DNA from: Chersky-840 sp035604715
GTDB taxonomy: Bacteria > Actinomycetota > Acidimicrobiia > Acidimicrobiales > UBA8190
Length of the DNA stretch: 64,000 bases
Reading direction: 5' to 3'
Assembly: GCA_963731665.1 (NCBI GenBank)
Contig: CAVSWP010000011.1
Coordinates: forward strand, 496,001 to 560,000
The first letter of the stretch is position 1, and each line of letters starts with the position of its first letter. The notes under the pieces are model-generated. The model saw nothing but the letters and a program-made list of their open reading frames with translations. It searched no databases and was not told the DNA's origin. Positions 49,142 to 57,714 of the stretch are shown here, in pieces. The translations under genes were made by a program, and so were the position numbers.

Positions 49142-49639
49142 ATGGAGGTCCGGCCGGCGCGCCAGGGGGACACCGAGGCCATCCGCGCCATCTACAACGC
49201 CGAGGTCGTTGGCTCCACCGTCACCTTCGACCTCGAACCCCGGTCCGCCGAGGAGCAGAGCGCGTGGATCGCCAGCCACCAGGGCGCCCACCCGGCGGTG
49301 GTTGCCGTCGAGGGGTCCACCGTCGTGGGGTTCGGTTCCCTGTCGCCGTTTCGCGACCGGGCCGCCTACGCCACCACCGTGGAGGACTCCCTCTACGTGG
49401 ACCGAGCGTGGCGGGGAAAGGGCGTGGGACGCCTGCTCCTCGATGAGCTCGTGGCCCTCGCCCTGTCCCGGGGGTTCCACACCGTGATCGGGCGCGCCTC
49501 GGGGGACAACGAGCCTTCGATCGCTCTGCACCGGGCGTGTGGGTTCGTGCTCGTCGGGGTGGAGCGCGAGGTGGGTCGCAAGTTCGGCCACTGGATCGAC
49601 GTGGCCATCTTGCAGAGGATGCTGTCAGTCAGGCGCTGA
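49142..49639 (+). CDS. GNAT N-acetyltransferase, phosphinothricin-acetyltransferase-like
   Basis: A 165-residue GNAT of the Pat/YncA type. It begins MEVRPARQGDTEAIRAIYNA; the acetyl-CoA loop is WRGKGVGRLLLDELV and NEPSIALHRACGFVLVGV is family-typical. Homologues acetylate phosphinothricin or methionine derivatives, but the substrate here cannot be told. It is the first plus-strand gene, divergent from the tRNA-Thr transcript, and its last 11 nt overlap convergently with the membrane mannosyltransferase gene. Confidence 0.88.
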   Translation: MEVRPARQGDTEAIRAIYNAEVVGSTVTFDLEPRSAEEQSAWIASHQGAHPAVVAVEGSTVVGFGSLSPFRDRAAYATTVEDSLYVDRAWRGKGVGRLLLDELVALALSRGFHTVIGRASGDNEPSIALHRACGFVLVGVEREVGRKFGHWIDVAILQRMLSVRR

Positions 49640-51428
49640 CGTAGTCCGGCGACGGGTCCAGCTCGTCGGAGCCGGGGCCCGATTCCCGGTCGCCACGCCG
49701 GCGCCACCGGGCCAAGAGGTGCTCTCGGTCGAAGGGCGACAGCGGCACGGTCAGGATGGCGAGGCACGCCAGCAGCGCCACCGCCACCGACAGCGGGTCG
49801 GCATTGAAGAGGTCCGACACCAGCGCACGACCGGCCGGGAGGCCGATGAAGGCCGCCGCGATCGACGATCCCACGATGAGGGTGCGCACCTTGCCCGTCG
49901 CCACAGGCGCCAACACCACCAGCCCCCACGACAGGTACCAGGGCTGGACCACCGGGCCCAAGGCCACGATGACGAGCATCGTCAGACCCATGGCCCGCAG
50001 GGCCCCGATCCGGTCCGAGCGCAGCAACAGCCACACCCCGGTGACGCAGGCGGCGATCACCCCGAGCCCCCGCGTCATCGACAGCGTCGTGTGCAGCGGC
50101 ACCCCGATCCCCACCAGGTGGGCCAAGTCGGTGACGAAGATGCCCGCGCCGGTGGCGGGCGCCACCCACGACCGGACCGTGCCGGGGGTGGACAGGTTCA
50201 AGACCCAGCTCCACCCGAGCCCGGTCACGATCGACAGCGCGCCCATCACGCCGGCGGCGATCAAACCCGCCGTCAACACCGGCCGGATCCGGGCACGCAC
50301 CGGCAGCCCGGTGCCCATCCAGTCCCAGCCGATGTACACCACGCCCAGCGCGGCCGGGACCTTCACGGCGGCCGCCAGCGCGCACAGGACGATGCCCGCC
50401 ACCGGTCTGTTGCGGCGCGCCAAAGCCAGGCCGCACATGAGCAAGCCCAACATGAGGGCGTCGTTGTGAGCCCCCCCGACGAGATGCAGGATCGTGACCG
50501 GATTGAGCACGGCCACGGTGAAGGCATAGGACGGATCTCGGCCCAGGCTGCGGGCCAGTGCCGGGATCGACAAGGCCATGAGCCCCACGCCGACAACCGC
50601 CAGGAGTCGCAACAGCACCAGGTCCACGAGCTCGTTGTGCTGCGACACGCTCGTGAGCATGCCGTCGGTCTCCATGAACAGCGGCCCGTAGGGCACGGGC
50701 GTGTTGAGCCACAGATGGTCGACCAACGTCACCGACGGGGCGGCGCCGAGGACACCGGGGCCGTAGTGATACGGGCTGATGTGGTGGCTCATCATCTCGC
50801 CCTGGGCCGCATAGCTGTAGATGTCCTTGCTGAACAGCGGGGGCGCCAGCAACAGCGGCAGGATCCACAACGCCAGCACCGCCATGAGCTTGCGCACCGG
50901 CACCCCGTTCACCTGCGAGAGGGTGCGGATCAAGCCGTACCAAACCCGCATGAACAGCACGAGCCCGCCGTAGGTGGCGACCAGCCCGAGGAAGAGGTAC
51001 TCGTGCGACGCCGTGGCGCCGAGCGCGGGCTCGCCGAAGAACCACGCGCCGGGGAGCTTCAGCACGAACGGCGATCCCTGCGGGACAGAGCCCAAGGTGA
51101 TGGCGCTGATGGCGAGGAAGCCGAGGATGGCGGGCCGAACGAGCAGGCGCGACCCGTCGCCGGCGACGGCGCCGGGCTCGAGGTCGGGGCCCACCAAGGC
51201 GCTGAACGGCCACCGGCGACGGACGGCCTCGTCCCACACCGTCAACCGGTCGAGGACGCGCTCGACCACGGGGATCGATGAAGGATCGAAGCCGCGCACG
51301 GAGGCGGCGGTCCTTCCCATTAGACCCATCGTCTCGGCCCTCGCCCTGAAGTCACTCGCACCTGCGTCGGTGGCCCGCACCTGCCTCCACTCCCGATCCG
51401 CCGGGCCGGGAGGATACGAGTCAGACAC
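49629..51428 (-). CDS. Polyprenol-phosphate-mannose-dependent mannosyltransferase-like (MptA/B type)
   Basis: A 599-residue GT-C membrane glycosyltransferase with about 12 hydrophobic helices. The loop LLAPPLFSKDIYSYAAQGEM and SHHISPYHYGP, with the Asp after the first helix pair, is characteristic of mycobacterial/corynebacterial MptA/MptB alpha-1,6-mannosyltransferases that build lipomannan cores. About 85 charged residues precede the first helix. GTG at 51428 follows a predicted promoter by about 6 nt, suggesting a nearly leaderless mRNA; ATG 51329 is an alternative start. Sugar specificity is inferred from the family. Confidence 0.85.
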   Translation of the reverse strand: MSDSYPPGPADREWRQVRATDAGASDFRARAETMGLMGRTAASVRGFDPSSIPVVERVLDRLTVWDEAVRRRWPFSALVGPDLEPGAVAGDGSRLLVRPAILGFLAISAITLGSVPQGSPFVLKLPGAWFFGEPALGATASHEYLFLGLVATYGGLVLFMRVWYGLIRTLSQVNGVPVRKLMAVLALWILPLLLAPPLFSKDIYSYAAQGEMMSHHISPYHYGPGVLGAAPSVTLVDHLWLNTPVPYGPLFMETDGMLTSVSQHNELVDLVLLRLLAVVGVGLMALSIPALARSLGRDPSYAFTVAVLNPVTILHLVGGAHNDALMLGLLMCGLALARRNRPVAGIVLCALAAAVKVPAALGVVYIGWDWMGTGLPVRARIRPVLTAGLIAAGVMGALSIVTGLGWSWVLNLSTPGTVRSWVAPATGAGIFVTDLAHLVGIGVPLHTTLSMTRGLGVIAACVTGVWLLLRSDRIGALRAMGLTMLVIVALGPVVQPWYLSWGLVVLAPVATGKVRTLIVGSSIAAAFIGLPAGRALVSDLFNADPLSVAVALLACLAILTVPLSPFDREHLLARWRRRGDRESGPGSDELDPSPDYVSA

Positions 51429-51440
51429 ATTCGTAACGGC

Positions 51441-51468
51441 ATTGTAATGAAAGGTCCCGCCCCGGCAA
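51441..51468 (-). promoter_or_regulatory. Predicted promoter of the MptA/B-like gene
   Basis: TTGCCG (51468-51463), a 16-nt spacer and TACAAT (51446-51441) on the minus strand. The predicted start (about 51434) is only about 6 nt before the GTG codon, so the mRNA would be almost leaderless. Confidence 0.65.
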
Positions 51469-51540
51469 GTGCACCCCGGGGCCCCGCCCGGCGGGTACCG
51501 AGACTCCCGGGTGAGGCGGGCCCACGGGTCATCCGGAGAG

Positions 51541-51622
51541 TGGGCCGGGAAGGATTCGAACCTTCGTAGGCTGTGCCGGCAGATTTACAGTCTGCTCCCT
51601 TTGGCCGCTCGGGCACCGACCC
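51541..51622 (-). tRNA. trnY: tRNA-Tyr(GTA)
   Basis: An 82-nt class II cloverleaf. Acceptor GGGTCGG pairs with CCGGCCC (one G-U) plus discriminator A; the anticodon stem-loop GCAGA-CTGTAAA-TCTGC gives GTA; a long variable arm (CCGGCACAGCCTACG region) precedes the T-arm with GGTTCGAATCC. CCA not encoded. Confidence 0.97.
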
Positions 51623-51632
51623 GCGAGGCGAG

Positions 51633-51638
51633 ACCATA
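51633..51638 (-). promoter_or_regulatory. Candidate -10 box of tRNA-Tyr
   Basis: TATGGT on the minus strand, 11 nt upstream of the tRNA-Tyr 5' end. No clear -35 box accompanies it. Confidence 0.35.
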
Positions 51639-51725
51639 CCGCGACCGCTCCGCAGGCTCGGGAGCCACCGCACCAGGCACAGCGCCGGTCGCCTGGGTGA
51701 CAACGAGCAGCACTATCGTGGCGCC

Positions 51726-52214
51726 ATGCCCACGTTCGACGTGGTCTCGCAGGTCGACATGCAAGAGGTCCGCAACGCCGTCGACCAGGCCAACCGCGAG
51801 GCCGGCACCCGGTTCGACTTCAAAGGCACGGGCTCGACCATCGAGCTCGGCGAGGACGACCTCGTCCTGCGGTCGTCGACGGAGGACCGCCTGCGAGCCC
51901 TGCACCAGGTCCTCGAGGAGAAGCTCGTGCGCCGCGAGGTGTCACTCAAGGCCTTGGAGGACGGCAAGGTCGAGGAGGCGACCAAGGGCACCGTGCGCCA
52001 GCGGATCGCCATCAAGGCCGGCATCTCGGCTGATCACGCCAAGCGCATCAACAAGTTCGTGAAGGACAAGAACCTCAAAGGGGTGTCGTCACAGGCCCAG
52101 GGTGACCAGCTGCGCGTGACGGGGAAGAAGCGTGACGACCTGCAGGCGGTCATCAAGGCCCTCAAGGAGCAGGACTTCGGGATCCCCCTGCAGTTCCAGA
52201 ACTTCCGGGACTGA
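51726..52214 (+). CDS. YajQ-family nucleotide-binding protein
   Basis: A 162-residue DUF520/YajQ protein with two ferredoxin-like halves. It begins MPTFDVVSQVDMQEVRNAVD and contains TRFDFKGTGSTIEL and IKAGISADHAKRINKFVKD. Family members bind nucleotides; a Xanthomonas homologue binds cyclic di-GMP and acts with a transcription factor. ATG 51726 is the family start. A TATCGT at 51714-51719 just upstream suggests leaderless transcription. Confidence 0.93.
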   Translation: MPTFDVVSQVDMQEVRNAVDQANREAGTRFDFKGTGSTIELGEDDLVLRSSTEDRLRALHQVLEEKLVRREVSLKALEDGKVEEATKGTVRQRIAIKAGISADHAKRINKFVKDKNLKGVSSQAQGDQLRVTGKKRDDLQAVIKALKEQDFGIPLQFQNFRD

Positions 52215-52220
52215 CCCGCC

Positions 52221-52742
52221 TCAGGGCTCGGCGCCCTCCACCTCCACCACGGACTCCACGAACAACTCGGCGTCGGCGTGGGCCACGGGGTGGACGTTGA
52301 AGAGGCGGTTGAAGACGAGGAACTTGACCACCCACAGCAGGGCGAACGCCCCGGTGTTGGCCCCCTCGACGAGCACCGTCCGCCCGAAGTGGTGGAGGTT
52401 GTAGACCGTGCTCAGGTGGCGGGCGAACGTCGCCGTCCCGATCGACATGGCGATCCCGATGGCCGTCATGGTCCAGAACGGCACGACTTCTTTGAACACG
52501 TGAGACCGGCCGCTCTTGCCCCATGACCAGGACCGGTTGAGGTAGTAGGCCGGCACGCTCGCCACCAGGTTGGCGAAGACGGTGCTGGGCACCTCCGTCC
52601 ACAGCCGGAACACGCCGAAGACGACGCCCAGGACGGTGAACGACACCAAGGTCGAGATGACCGACACCGTGGCGTAGCGGAACATCTTCTTGCCCGTAGG
52701 CGTCTGGTACAGGCGCCACAGGCGCTTCACGGTGGCGACCAT
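52221..52742 (-). CDS. GtrA-like membrane protein
   Basis: A 173-residue protein with four predicted helices (about 22-46, 54-72, 88-108, 128-146) and the GtrA-family landmarks MFRYATVSVISTLVSF and YYLNRSWSWGKSG. GtrA proteins are thought to help flip polyprenyl-phosphate-linked sugars for cell-envelope glycosylation. It stands alone, convergent with the YajQ gene, and no partner glycosyltransferase is adjacent; the GT2 gene at 61.8 kb is the nearest candidate. Confidence 0.85.
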   Translation of the reverse strand: MVATVKRLWRLYQTPTGKKMFRYATVSVISTLVSFTVLGVVFGVFRLWTEVPSTVFANLVASVPAYYLNRSWSWGKSGRSHVFKEVVPFWTMTAIGIAMSIGTATFARHLSTVYNLHHFGRTVLVEGANTGAFALLWVVKFLVFNRLFNVHPVAHADAELFVESVVEVEGAEP

Positions 52743-52822
52743 CGGGCAAATTTAGCCTGCTGGGGCCGGTTGCACCCATCCGGGCCCGGCGCGGGTGAGG
52801 GGGTCGGTTCCCCGCCCGACGA

Positions 52823-53995
52823 TCACCCCGCGGCGTTGGCCCGGGCCACGTCCCCGAACCACCGGGCGCTGGGTTTGGGCCGCCGCTCGAAGGTGGCCGG
52901 GTCCACTTCGACCAGCCCGAAGCGGGGGCCGTAGCCGAGGACCCACTCGAAGTTGTCGAGAAGGCTCCAGTAGAAGTACCCCCGGACGTCGATGCCGTCG
53001 CCCAGGCACCGCTGCACCCCGGCGAGCGCATCGGTGACATAGGCCACACGCTGGGCATCGTCGGCGGTCCCGATCCCGTTCTCGGTCACCAGGACCGGTA
53101 TGCCGGTGACCTCCCAGGCCCGGCGGACGGTGGCTTCGAGCGCCTGGGGCCAGAATTCGTACCCCATCTGGGTGACGGCCACCCCCTCCTCGGGGCCGAG
53201 GACCCCCTGGGGCCCGACCCGCATCCTCGTGTAGCACTGCACCCCCACGAAGTCGTCGCCCGCGGTGGCCTCGAGGAAGACGTCCTCGGTCGGCCGTCGC
53301 ATGTGCTCGAGCCGCTCCTCGCCCCCGGCCACGGCCTGCCAGTCGTGCATGGACAGGGTGAGCCCGACGGGGAAGGCTCCCCGCCCACTGCGCAGGGCCT
53401 CCACCCCCAGCACATGGGCGCGGCACAACGAGGCATTGACGGCGTCGCGCCGACCCGAGTCCCGGACCGCCGGGGGGAACACCGCCAGCCGGTACCCCAT
53501 GGTGGCGACGACGTTGGGCTCGTTGAGCGTGCACGCCCACCCCACGAGGTCGCCCAGGTGGTCCGCCACCCGCTCGCAGAACCGGGCGAAGCGCTCGGGG
53601 GCGTCGTCGGACTCCCACCCGCCGCGACCGGACAGCCAGCGTGGAATGGTGAAGTGGTTGAGCGTCACCACCGGGGACAGGCCGAGCTCGTGGCATCGCC
53701 CGCAGTGGCGCCGGTAGTGCTCGAGCGCGGCGATCGACCACTCCCCCTCGGCGGGCTCGATCCGGCTCCACTCGACCGAGAACCGGTAGGCGCCCAGTCC
53801 GAGCGAGGCCACCAGGGCCACGTCGTCGGGCCACAGATGCCACGAGTCGCACGCGTCCCCGCTGGACTCGAGGCACGGCGTTCCCGGGGCGTGCTCGAAG
53901 GCCCACCAGTCGTTGTTGGTGTTGGCCCCTTCGATCTGGTGGGCGGCGGTGGCGGTACCCCACACGAACCCTTCGGGGAAGTCGGTCTTCGGCAC
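52823..53995 (-). CDS. Glycoside hydrolase family 1 beta-glucosidase
   Basis: A 390-residue GH1 enzyme. The N-terminal signature FVWGTATAAHQIEGA, acid/base Glu159 in TLNEPN, and nucleophile Glu305 in VTENG are all present, as is the aglycone-site SLLDNFEWVLGY. GH1 enzymes usually have 430-480 residues, so several loops are shortened. No signal peptide, so cytoplasmic. GTG start at 53995. Divergent from the thioesterase gene by 32 nt. Confidence 0.93.
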   Translation of the reverse strand: MPKTDFPEGFVWGTATAAHQIEGANTNNDWWAFEHAPGTPCLESSGDACDSWHLWPDDVALVASLGLGAYRFSVEWSRIEPAEGEWSIAALEHYRRHCGRCHELGLSPVVTLNHFTIPRWLSGRGGWESDDAPERFARFCERVADHLGDLVGWACTLNEPNVVATMGYRLAVFPPAVRDSGRRDAVNASLCRAHVLGVEALRSGRGAFPVGLTLSMHDWQAVAGGEERLEHMRRPTEDVFLEATAGDDFVGVQCYTRMRVGPQGVLGPEEGVAVTQMGYEFWPQALEATVRRAWEVTGIPVLVTENGIGTADDAQRVAYVTDALAGVQRCLGDGIDVRGYFYWSLLDNFEWVLGYGPRFGLVEVDPATFERRPKPSARWFGDVARANAAG

Positions 53996-54027
53996 GTGGA
54001 CACCGTAGTGGTGGGGCCTGCCAGGAT

Positions 54028-54894
54028 GTGGAGGTGAGCGACGCCCTGGACTTCCTCGTCAAGCTGCTCGACATCGAGCCCATCGAGGTGAACATCTTCC
54101 GCGGAGTGAGCCCCGATGAAGATCGTCAGCGGGTCTTCGGCGGCCAGGTGGCCGCCCAGGCCCTCATGGCGGCGGGGCGCACCGTCGAGCGCGGCCGGGT
54201 GCACTCGCTCCATGCGTACTTCCTGCGCCCCGGGGACCCCAACGTGCCCATCCTCTACGAGGTCGACCGCATCCGCGACGGCCGGTCCTTCACGACCCGC
54301 CGCGTGGTGGCCATCCAGCACGGACAGGCCATCTTCAACCTGGCGACCTCGTTCCACGTCCACGAGGAGGGGGCCTTCGACCACCAGGTGCCCATGCCCG
54401 AGGTGCCCGACCCCGAGACGCTGCCCTCGTTGCACGACCGGCTCGAGCCCCTGCGAGACGAGTTGGCCGACTGGTTCGCACGGCCGCACCCCATCGACCA
54501 GCGCCACGTGGGCGAGCTGCCGTGGATGGCGCATGAGGCCAGAGACCCCGTCCAGCGCGTGTGGATACGGGCCGACGGAACCCTTCCCGAGGACCCCCTC
54601 CTGCATGCCTGTGTGGCGGCGTACGCCTCGGACATGTCGCTGTTCGACACCATGCTCGCCCCCCACGAGGTGCGCTGGGAAGACGCCGAGTTCATGGGGG
54701 CCAGCCTGGACCATTGCATGTGGTTCCACCGGCCCTTCCGGGCCGACGACTGGCTCCTCTACGACATGGACAGCCCCAACGCCTTCGGGGCCCGCGGCCT
54801 CGCCCGGGGGTTCTTCTTCGCCCGCGACGGGACGCTGGTGGTCTCGATGGTCCAGGAGGGCCTCATGCGCCTGGTCCCCAAGCTCACGCTCTGA
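54028..54894 (+). CDS. tesB: Acyl-CoA thioesterase II (TesB-like)
   Basis: A 288-residue double-hotdog thioesterase. The N-terminal half has VFGGQVAAQALMAAGRTV and SLHAYFLRPGDP; the C-terminal half holds the catalytic Asp region (ASLDHCMWFHRPF) and the end motif GRGLARGFFF-like ARGLARGFFFARDGTLVVSM with VQEGL. Start is GTG 54028. Cleaves acyl-CoA to free acid and CoA. The gap to the GH1 gene is too short for two full separate promoters. Confidence 0.92.
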   Translation: MEVSDALDFLVKLLDIEPIEVNIFRGVSPDEDRQRVFGGQVAAQALMAAGRTVERGRVHSLHAYFLRPGDPNVPILYEVDRIRDGRSFTTRRVVAIQHGQAIFNLATSFHVHEEGAFDHQVPMPEVPDPETLPSLHDRLEPLRDELADWFARPHPIDQRHVGELPWMAHEARDPVQRVWIRADGTLPEDPLLHACVAAYASDMSLFDTMLAPHEVRWEDAEFMGASLDHCMWFHRPFRADDWLLYDMDSPNAFGARGLARGFFFARDGTLVVSMVQEGLMRLVPKLTL

Positions 54895-54924
54895 TCGTCT
54901 CGGGCGCCCGACGGCGTCGGCGTC

Positions 54925-56196
54925 TCAGCGCAGGGCGAGGGGGACGTACTGGCGCGGCTCGGCGCCGATGTAGAGCTGGCGGGGGCGGGCGATCTTGGAG
55001 TCCTGGTCGAGCATCTCCTGCCAGTGCGCCAGCCACCCGGCCGTGCGGGCGATGGCGAAGAGCACGGGGAACATCTCCAGGGGGAATCCCATGGCCTGGT
55101 AGATCAGGCCCGAGTAGAAGTCGACGTTGGGGTACAGGCGCCTCGAGGTGAAGTACTCGTCGGAGAGGGCGATCTCCTCGAGCTTCAAGGCGATGTCGAG
55201 GAGGGGGTTCTTGCCGGTGATGGCGAACACCTCGTCGGCGGTCTGCTTGATGATCCGGGCCCGGGGGTCGTAGTTCTTGTAGACCCGGTGGCCGAATCCC
55301 TGCAGACGACCGCCCTGCCCTTGCTTGACCGACTCGATGAAGGCGGGCACGTTCTCGATCGACCCGATCTCGGTGAGCATGCGGATGACCATCTCGTTGG
55401 CCCCCCCGTGCCGGGGCCCGTACAGAGCGGCGCACGCGGCCGCACAGCACGAATACGGGTCGGCGTGCGACGACCCCACGACGCGCATGGCCGTGGTCGA
55501 GCAGTTCTGCTCGTGGTCGGCGTGGAGGATGAACAAGATGTCGAGCGCCCGCGCCAGCGTGGGATTGGCGTCGAAGCGGGGCTCGGCCACCTTCCACATC
55601 ATCGACAGGAAGTTGCCGGCGAAATCAAGGGAGTTGTCGGGGTACACGAACGGCATCCCCACCGAGAACCGGTGCGCCGCCGCGGCCAGCGTCGGCATCT
55701 TGGCGATGAGCCGGATGATCTGGCGGCGACGGGACTCGAAGTCGAAGATCTCCTTGGCGTCGAGGTAGAACGTGGACAGGGCGGCGACCGCCGAGACGAG
55801 CATCCCCATGGGGTGGGCGTCGTAGTGGAAACCCTCGAGGAAGCGCTTGCGCACGTTCTCGTGGATGTAGGTGTGGTACGTGATCTCGTGGCGCCAGGCG
55901 TCGAATTCGGCCGCGCTGGGCAGCTCCCCGTGCAGGAGGAGATAGGCGACTTCGAGGTAGTTCGACTGCTCGGCGAGCTCGGCGATGTCGTAGCCGCGGT
56001 AGCGCAGGATCCCGGCGTCGCCGTCGACGAACGACACCGAGCTCTCACACGCCGCGGTGGAGACGAACCCGGGGTCGTAGAACCAGATACCGGGGAGGAG
56101 CTTGCTCCATTCGGACGCCTCCACCCCGCCGTTGCGAATGGGGATCTCGAGCTGGTTGCCCGTCCGGTTGTCGGTGATGGTGATGCTCTCTGGCAC
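54925..56196 (-). CDS. gltA: Citrate synthase
   Basis: A 423-residue hexameric-type (type II) citrate synthase, first enzyme of the TCA cycle. Active-site residues fit E. coli GltA: His263 in GPRHGGANE, His303 in GHRVYKNYDPRA, and Asp359 in NVDFYSG; LHADHEQNCSTTA is also conserved. The N-terminal beta-domain (ITITDNRTGNQLEIPI) marks the type II form. GTG start at 56196. Confidence 0.97.
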   Translation of the reverse strand: MPESITITDNRTGNQLEIPIRNGGVEASEWSKLLPGIWFYDPGFVSTAACESSVSFVDGDAGILRYRGYDIAELAEQSNYLEVAYLLLHGELPSAAEFDAWRHEITYHTYIHENVRKRFLEGFHYDAHPMGMLVSAVAALSTFYLDAKEIFDFESRRRQIIRLIAKMPTLAAAAHRFSVGMPFVYPDNSLDFAGNFLSMMWKVAEPRFDANPTLARALDILFILHADHEQNCSTTAMRVVGSSHADPYSCCAAACAALYGPRHGGANEMVIRMLTEIGSIENVPAFIESVKQGQGGRLQGFGHRVYKNYDPRARIIKQTADEVFAITGKNPLLDIALKLEEIALSDEYFTSRRLYPNVDFYSGLIYQAMGFPLEMFPVLFAIARTAGWLAHWQEMLDQDSKIARPRQLYIGAEPRQYVPLALR

Positions 56197-56245
56197 GACT
56201 CTCGGAACCTCCCCTGCCGTCTGACCCCGATCCTATGGCTCCACC

Positions 56246-56259
56246 GTGACGTGGGTCAC
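56246..56259. promoter_or_regulatory. Inverted repeat upstream of gltA
   Basis: GTGAC-N4-GTCAC, a perfect 5-bp inverted repeat 50 nt before the gltA start. On the minus strand its left arm overlaps a GTGACC hexamer 18 nt before TAGGAT (about 56233-56238), a possible weak gltA promoter. It may be an operator, for example of a CRP-type regulator (TGTGA-like half-sites), but the arms are short. Confidence 0.35.
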
Positions 56260-56302
56260 TCCAGGCTCGGTTCGACCCCCCGACTGAAGGGGGACGTCGG
56301 CC

Positions 56303-57655
56303 CTACCCACCCACCTTGAGCGTGATCGCCGGTGACAGCGAGCCGGCGAAGCGCGTGTCCCCTGAGTACGTCGCGGTGATGGCGTGCAACGAGGCGCTCG
56401 GGTACGTCGTGGTGCAGGTGGCCTGCTCGGCGTGGACCGGCTGGGCCCCGCAGCCGGGGATGGTGGCGCCGTCGTCGTCGAAGGCCACCGTCCCGGTCGG
56501 GGACCCCACGCCGGCCAGCGCGGACACGAGGCCGGCGGTGAAGGTGACGGGGCGGCCCGGGACGGTGATGACCGGGGACGACGTCACCGACGTCAGGGTC
56601 GCCGCCACCTGCACCTCGACCTGGACCGAGCGCGACACGAGGAGGCCGCTGGAGATGGGGGACTCGGCGTCGACCTGGACGGTGTAGAACGAGCCGGGCT
56701 GCACCGCGAACCTCCGGAGCGCGATGGTCGTGGAGCGATCGGCGCCGAGGTCCACCTTCCTCTGCACCAGGACGGGGCTGACCGGGGAGCCCTGCGGCGT
56801 GACCACGCCTCCGATCTCGACGCCCTGTTCGTCCACGTTGCCCCGGTTGGCCACCACGACGTCGGCCACGATGCCCGTCGTGGCTGGGACGACGAGGACC
56901 GGCCCGCTCGCCACGGCCGAGGGCTCGGTCACGAAGGCCTCGAAGGCGAGGTCGTGCACCGGTGCGAGCGACGGCGCGGCGACCAGCCGGGCCACGAGCC
57001 GGGCGGCGGCGACCGCTTCGAAGACAGCCGGCCGGCGGACCCACGTCGACTGCGGGAGGACCGCCGATCCCGGAGCCCGGCGCATGGCCCGCCGGCACGC
57101 CGCCCAGGAGGCGTCGGCGGTGCGCAGGGCGGAGCCCGTCGTCTGCAGCGCCGCCGCCAACGCGCCCTGGTCGACGGGATCGACCCCGGCCCGTCCACCG
57201 AGGACCCCTTCGAGCGTCGCCTGCAGGGACTTAACCGCTCGGGCCCGTCCGGCCATGGCCCTCGCACACGCCGCGCCGGTGACCGGATCGGGGGGGGTGA
57301 GGACGTCATAGCGTCGCCGCTGAGCATCGGCGTCGGCGGCCAGGGAGTCGAGGTCGGAGAAGAACGTGACCCGGCCCAGAGACGGCGAGTCCCCGAGGAA
57401 CGACATGAGCGCCGCCCCCGTGGTGTTGGACTGCGCCACGAGCGGCCCCGCCAGCGCCGTGTAACCCCGGTCGACGGTCCGCCGGTACGGGCCCGAGGCC
57501 CGGCCGATCTGCGCCACGCCGCTTGCGACCAGGACCACGACGACAGCCGACAACGCCATGGGGACGGCCAATCGCAAGAGGGACCGGACCCGAGCCCGTC
57601 GTCGCCCGTGCCGACGCCGCTCCCGGGACAGCGGTCGACGTTGCACCCCGACCAT
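56303..57655 (-). CDS. Membrane-anchored protein with C-terminal Ig-like domain, function unknown
   Basis: A 450-residue protein I do not recognise as a named family. A basic N-terminus (RRHGRRRARVR) leads into one transmembrane helix (about 27-49), so the rest is probably outside. Residues about 60-290 are Ala/Arg/Val-rich and mainly helical; 290-370 look beta-rich; about 370-450 resemble a bacterial Ig-like repeat (SPTGTVAFDDDGATIPGCG, then HAITATYSGDTRFAGS). ATG 57655 follows a predicted leaderless promoter; a start at 57781 would extend into the divergent gene. A role at the cell surface is inferred. Confidence 0.8.
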   Translation of the reverse strand: MVGVQRRPLSRERRRHGRRRARVRSLLRLAVPMALSAVVVVLVASGVAQIGRASGPYRRTVDRGYTALAGPLVAQSNTTGAALMSFLGDSPSLGRVTFFSDLDSLAADADAQRRRYDVLTPPDPVTGAACARAMAGRARAVKSLQATLEGVLGGRAGVDPVDQGALAAALQTTGSALRTADASWAACRRAMRRAPGSAVLPQSTWVRRPAVFEAVAAARLVARLVAAPSLAPVHDLAFEAFVTEPSAVASGPVLVVPATTGIVADVVVANRGNVDEQGVEIGGVVTPQGSPVSPVLVQRKVDLGADRSTTIALRRFAVQPGSFYTVQVDAESPISSGLLVSRSVQVEVQVAATLTSVTSSPVITVPGRPVTFTAGLVSALAGVGSPTGTVAFDDDGATIPGCGAQPVHAEQATCTTTYPSASLHAITATYSGDTRFAGSLSPAITLKVGG

Positions 57656-57662
57656 CGTTGCG

Positions 57663-57691
57663 ACCCTAATGGCACCGGGGAGGGCGGGAAA
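57663..57691 (-). promoter_or_regulatory. Predicted promoter of the Ig-like protein gene
   Basis: TTTCCC (57691-57686), a 17-nt spacer and TAGGGT (57668-57663) on the minus strand. The ATG begins 7 nt after the -10 box, so the transcript would be leaderless. It lies in a 59-bp gap shared with the divergent LCP gene. Confidence 0.5.
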
Positions 57692-57714
57692 TCCGGTCGG
57701 ACGGGCCGCACCCG

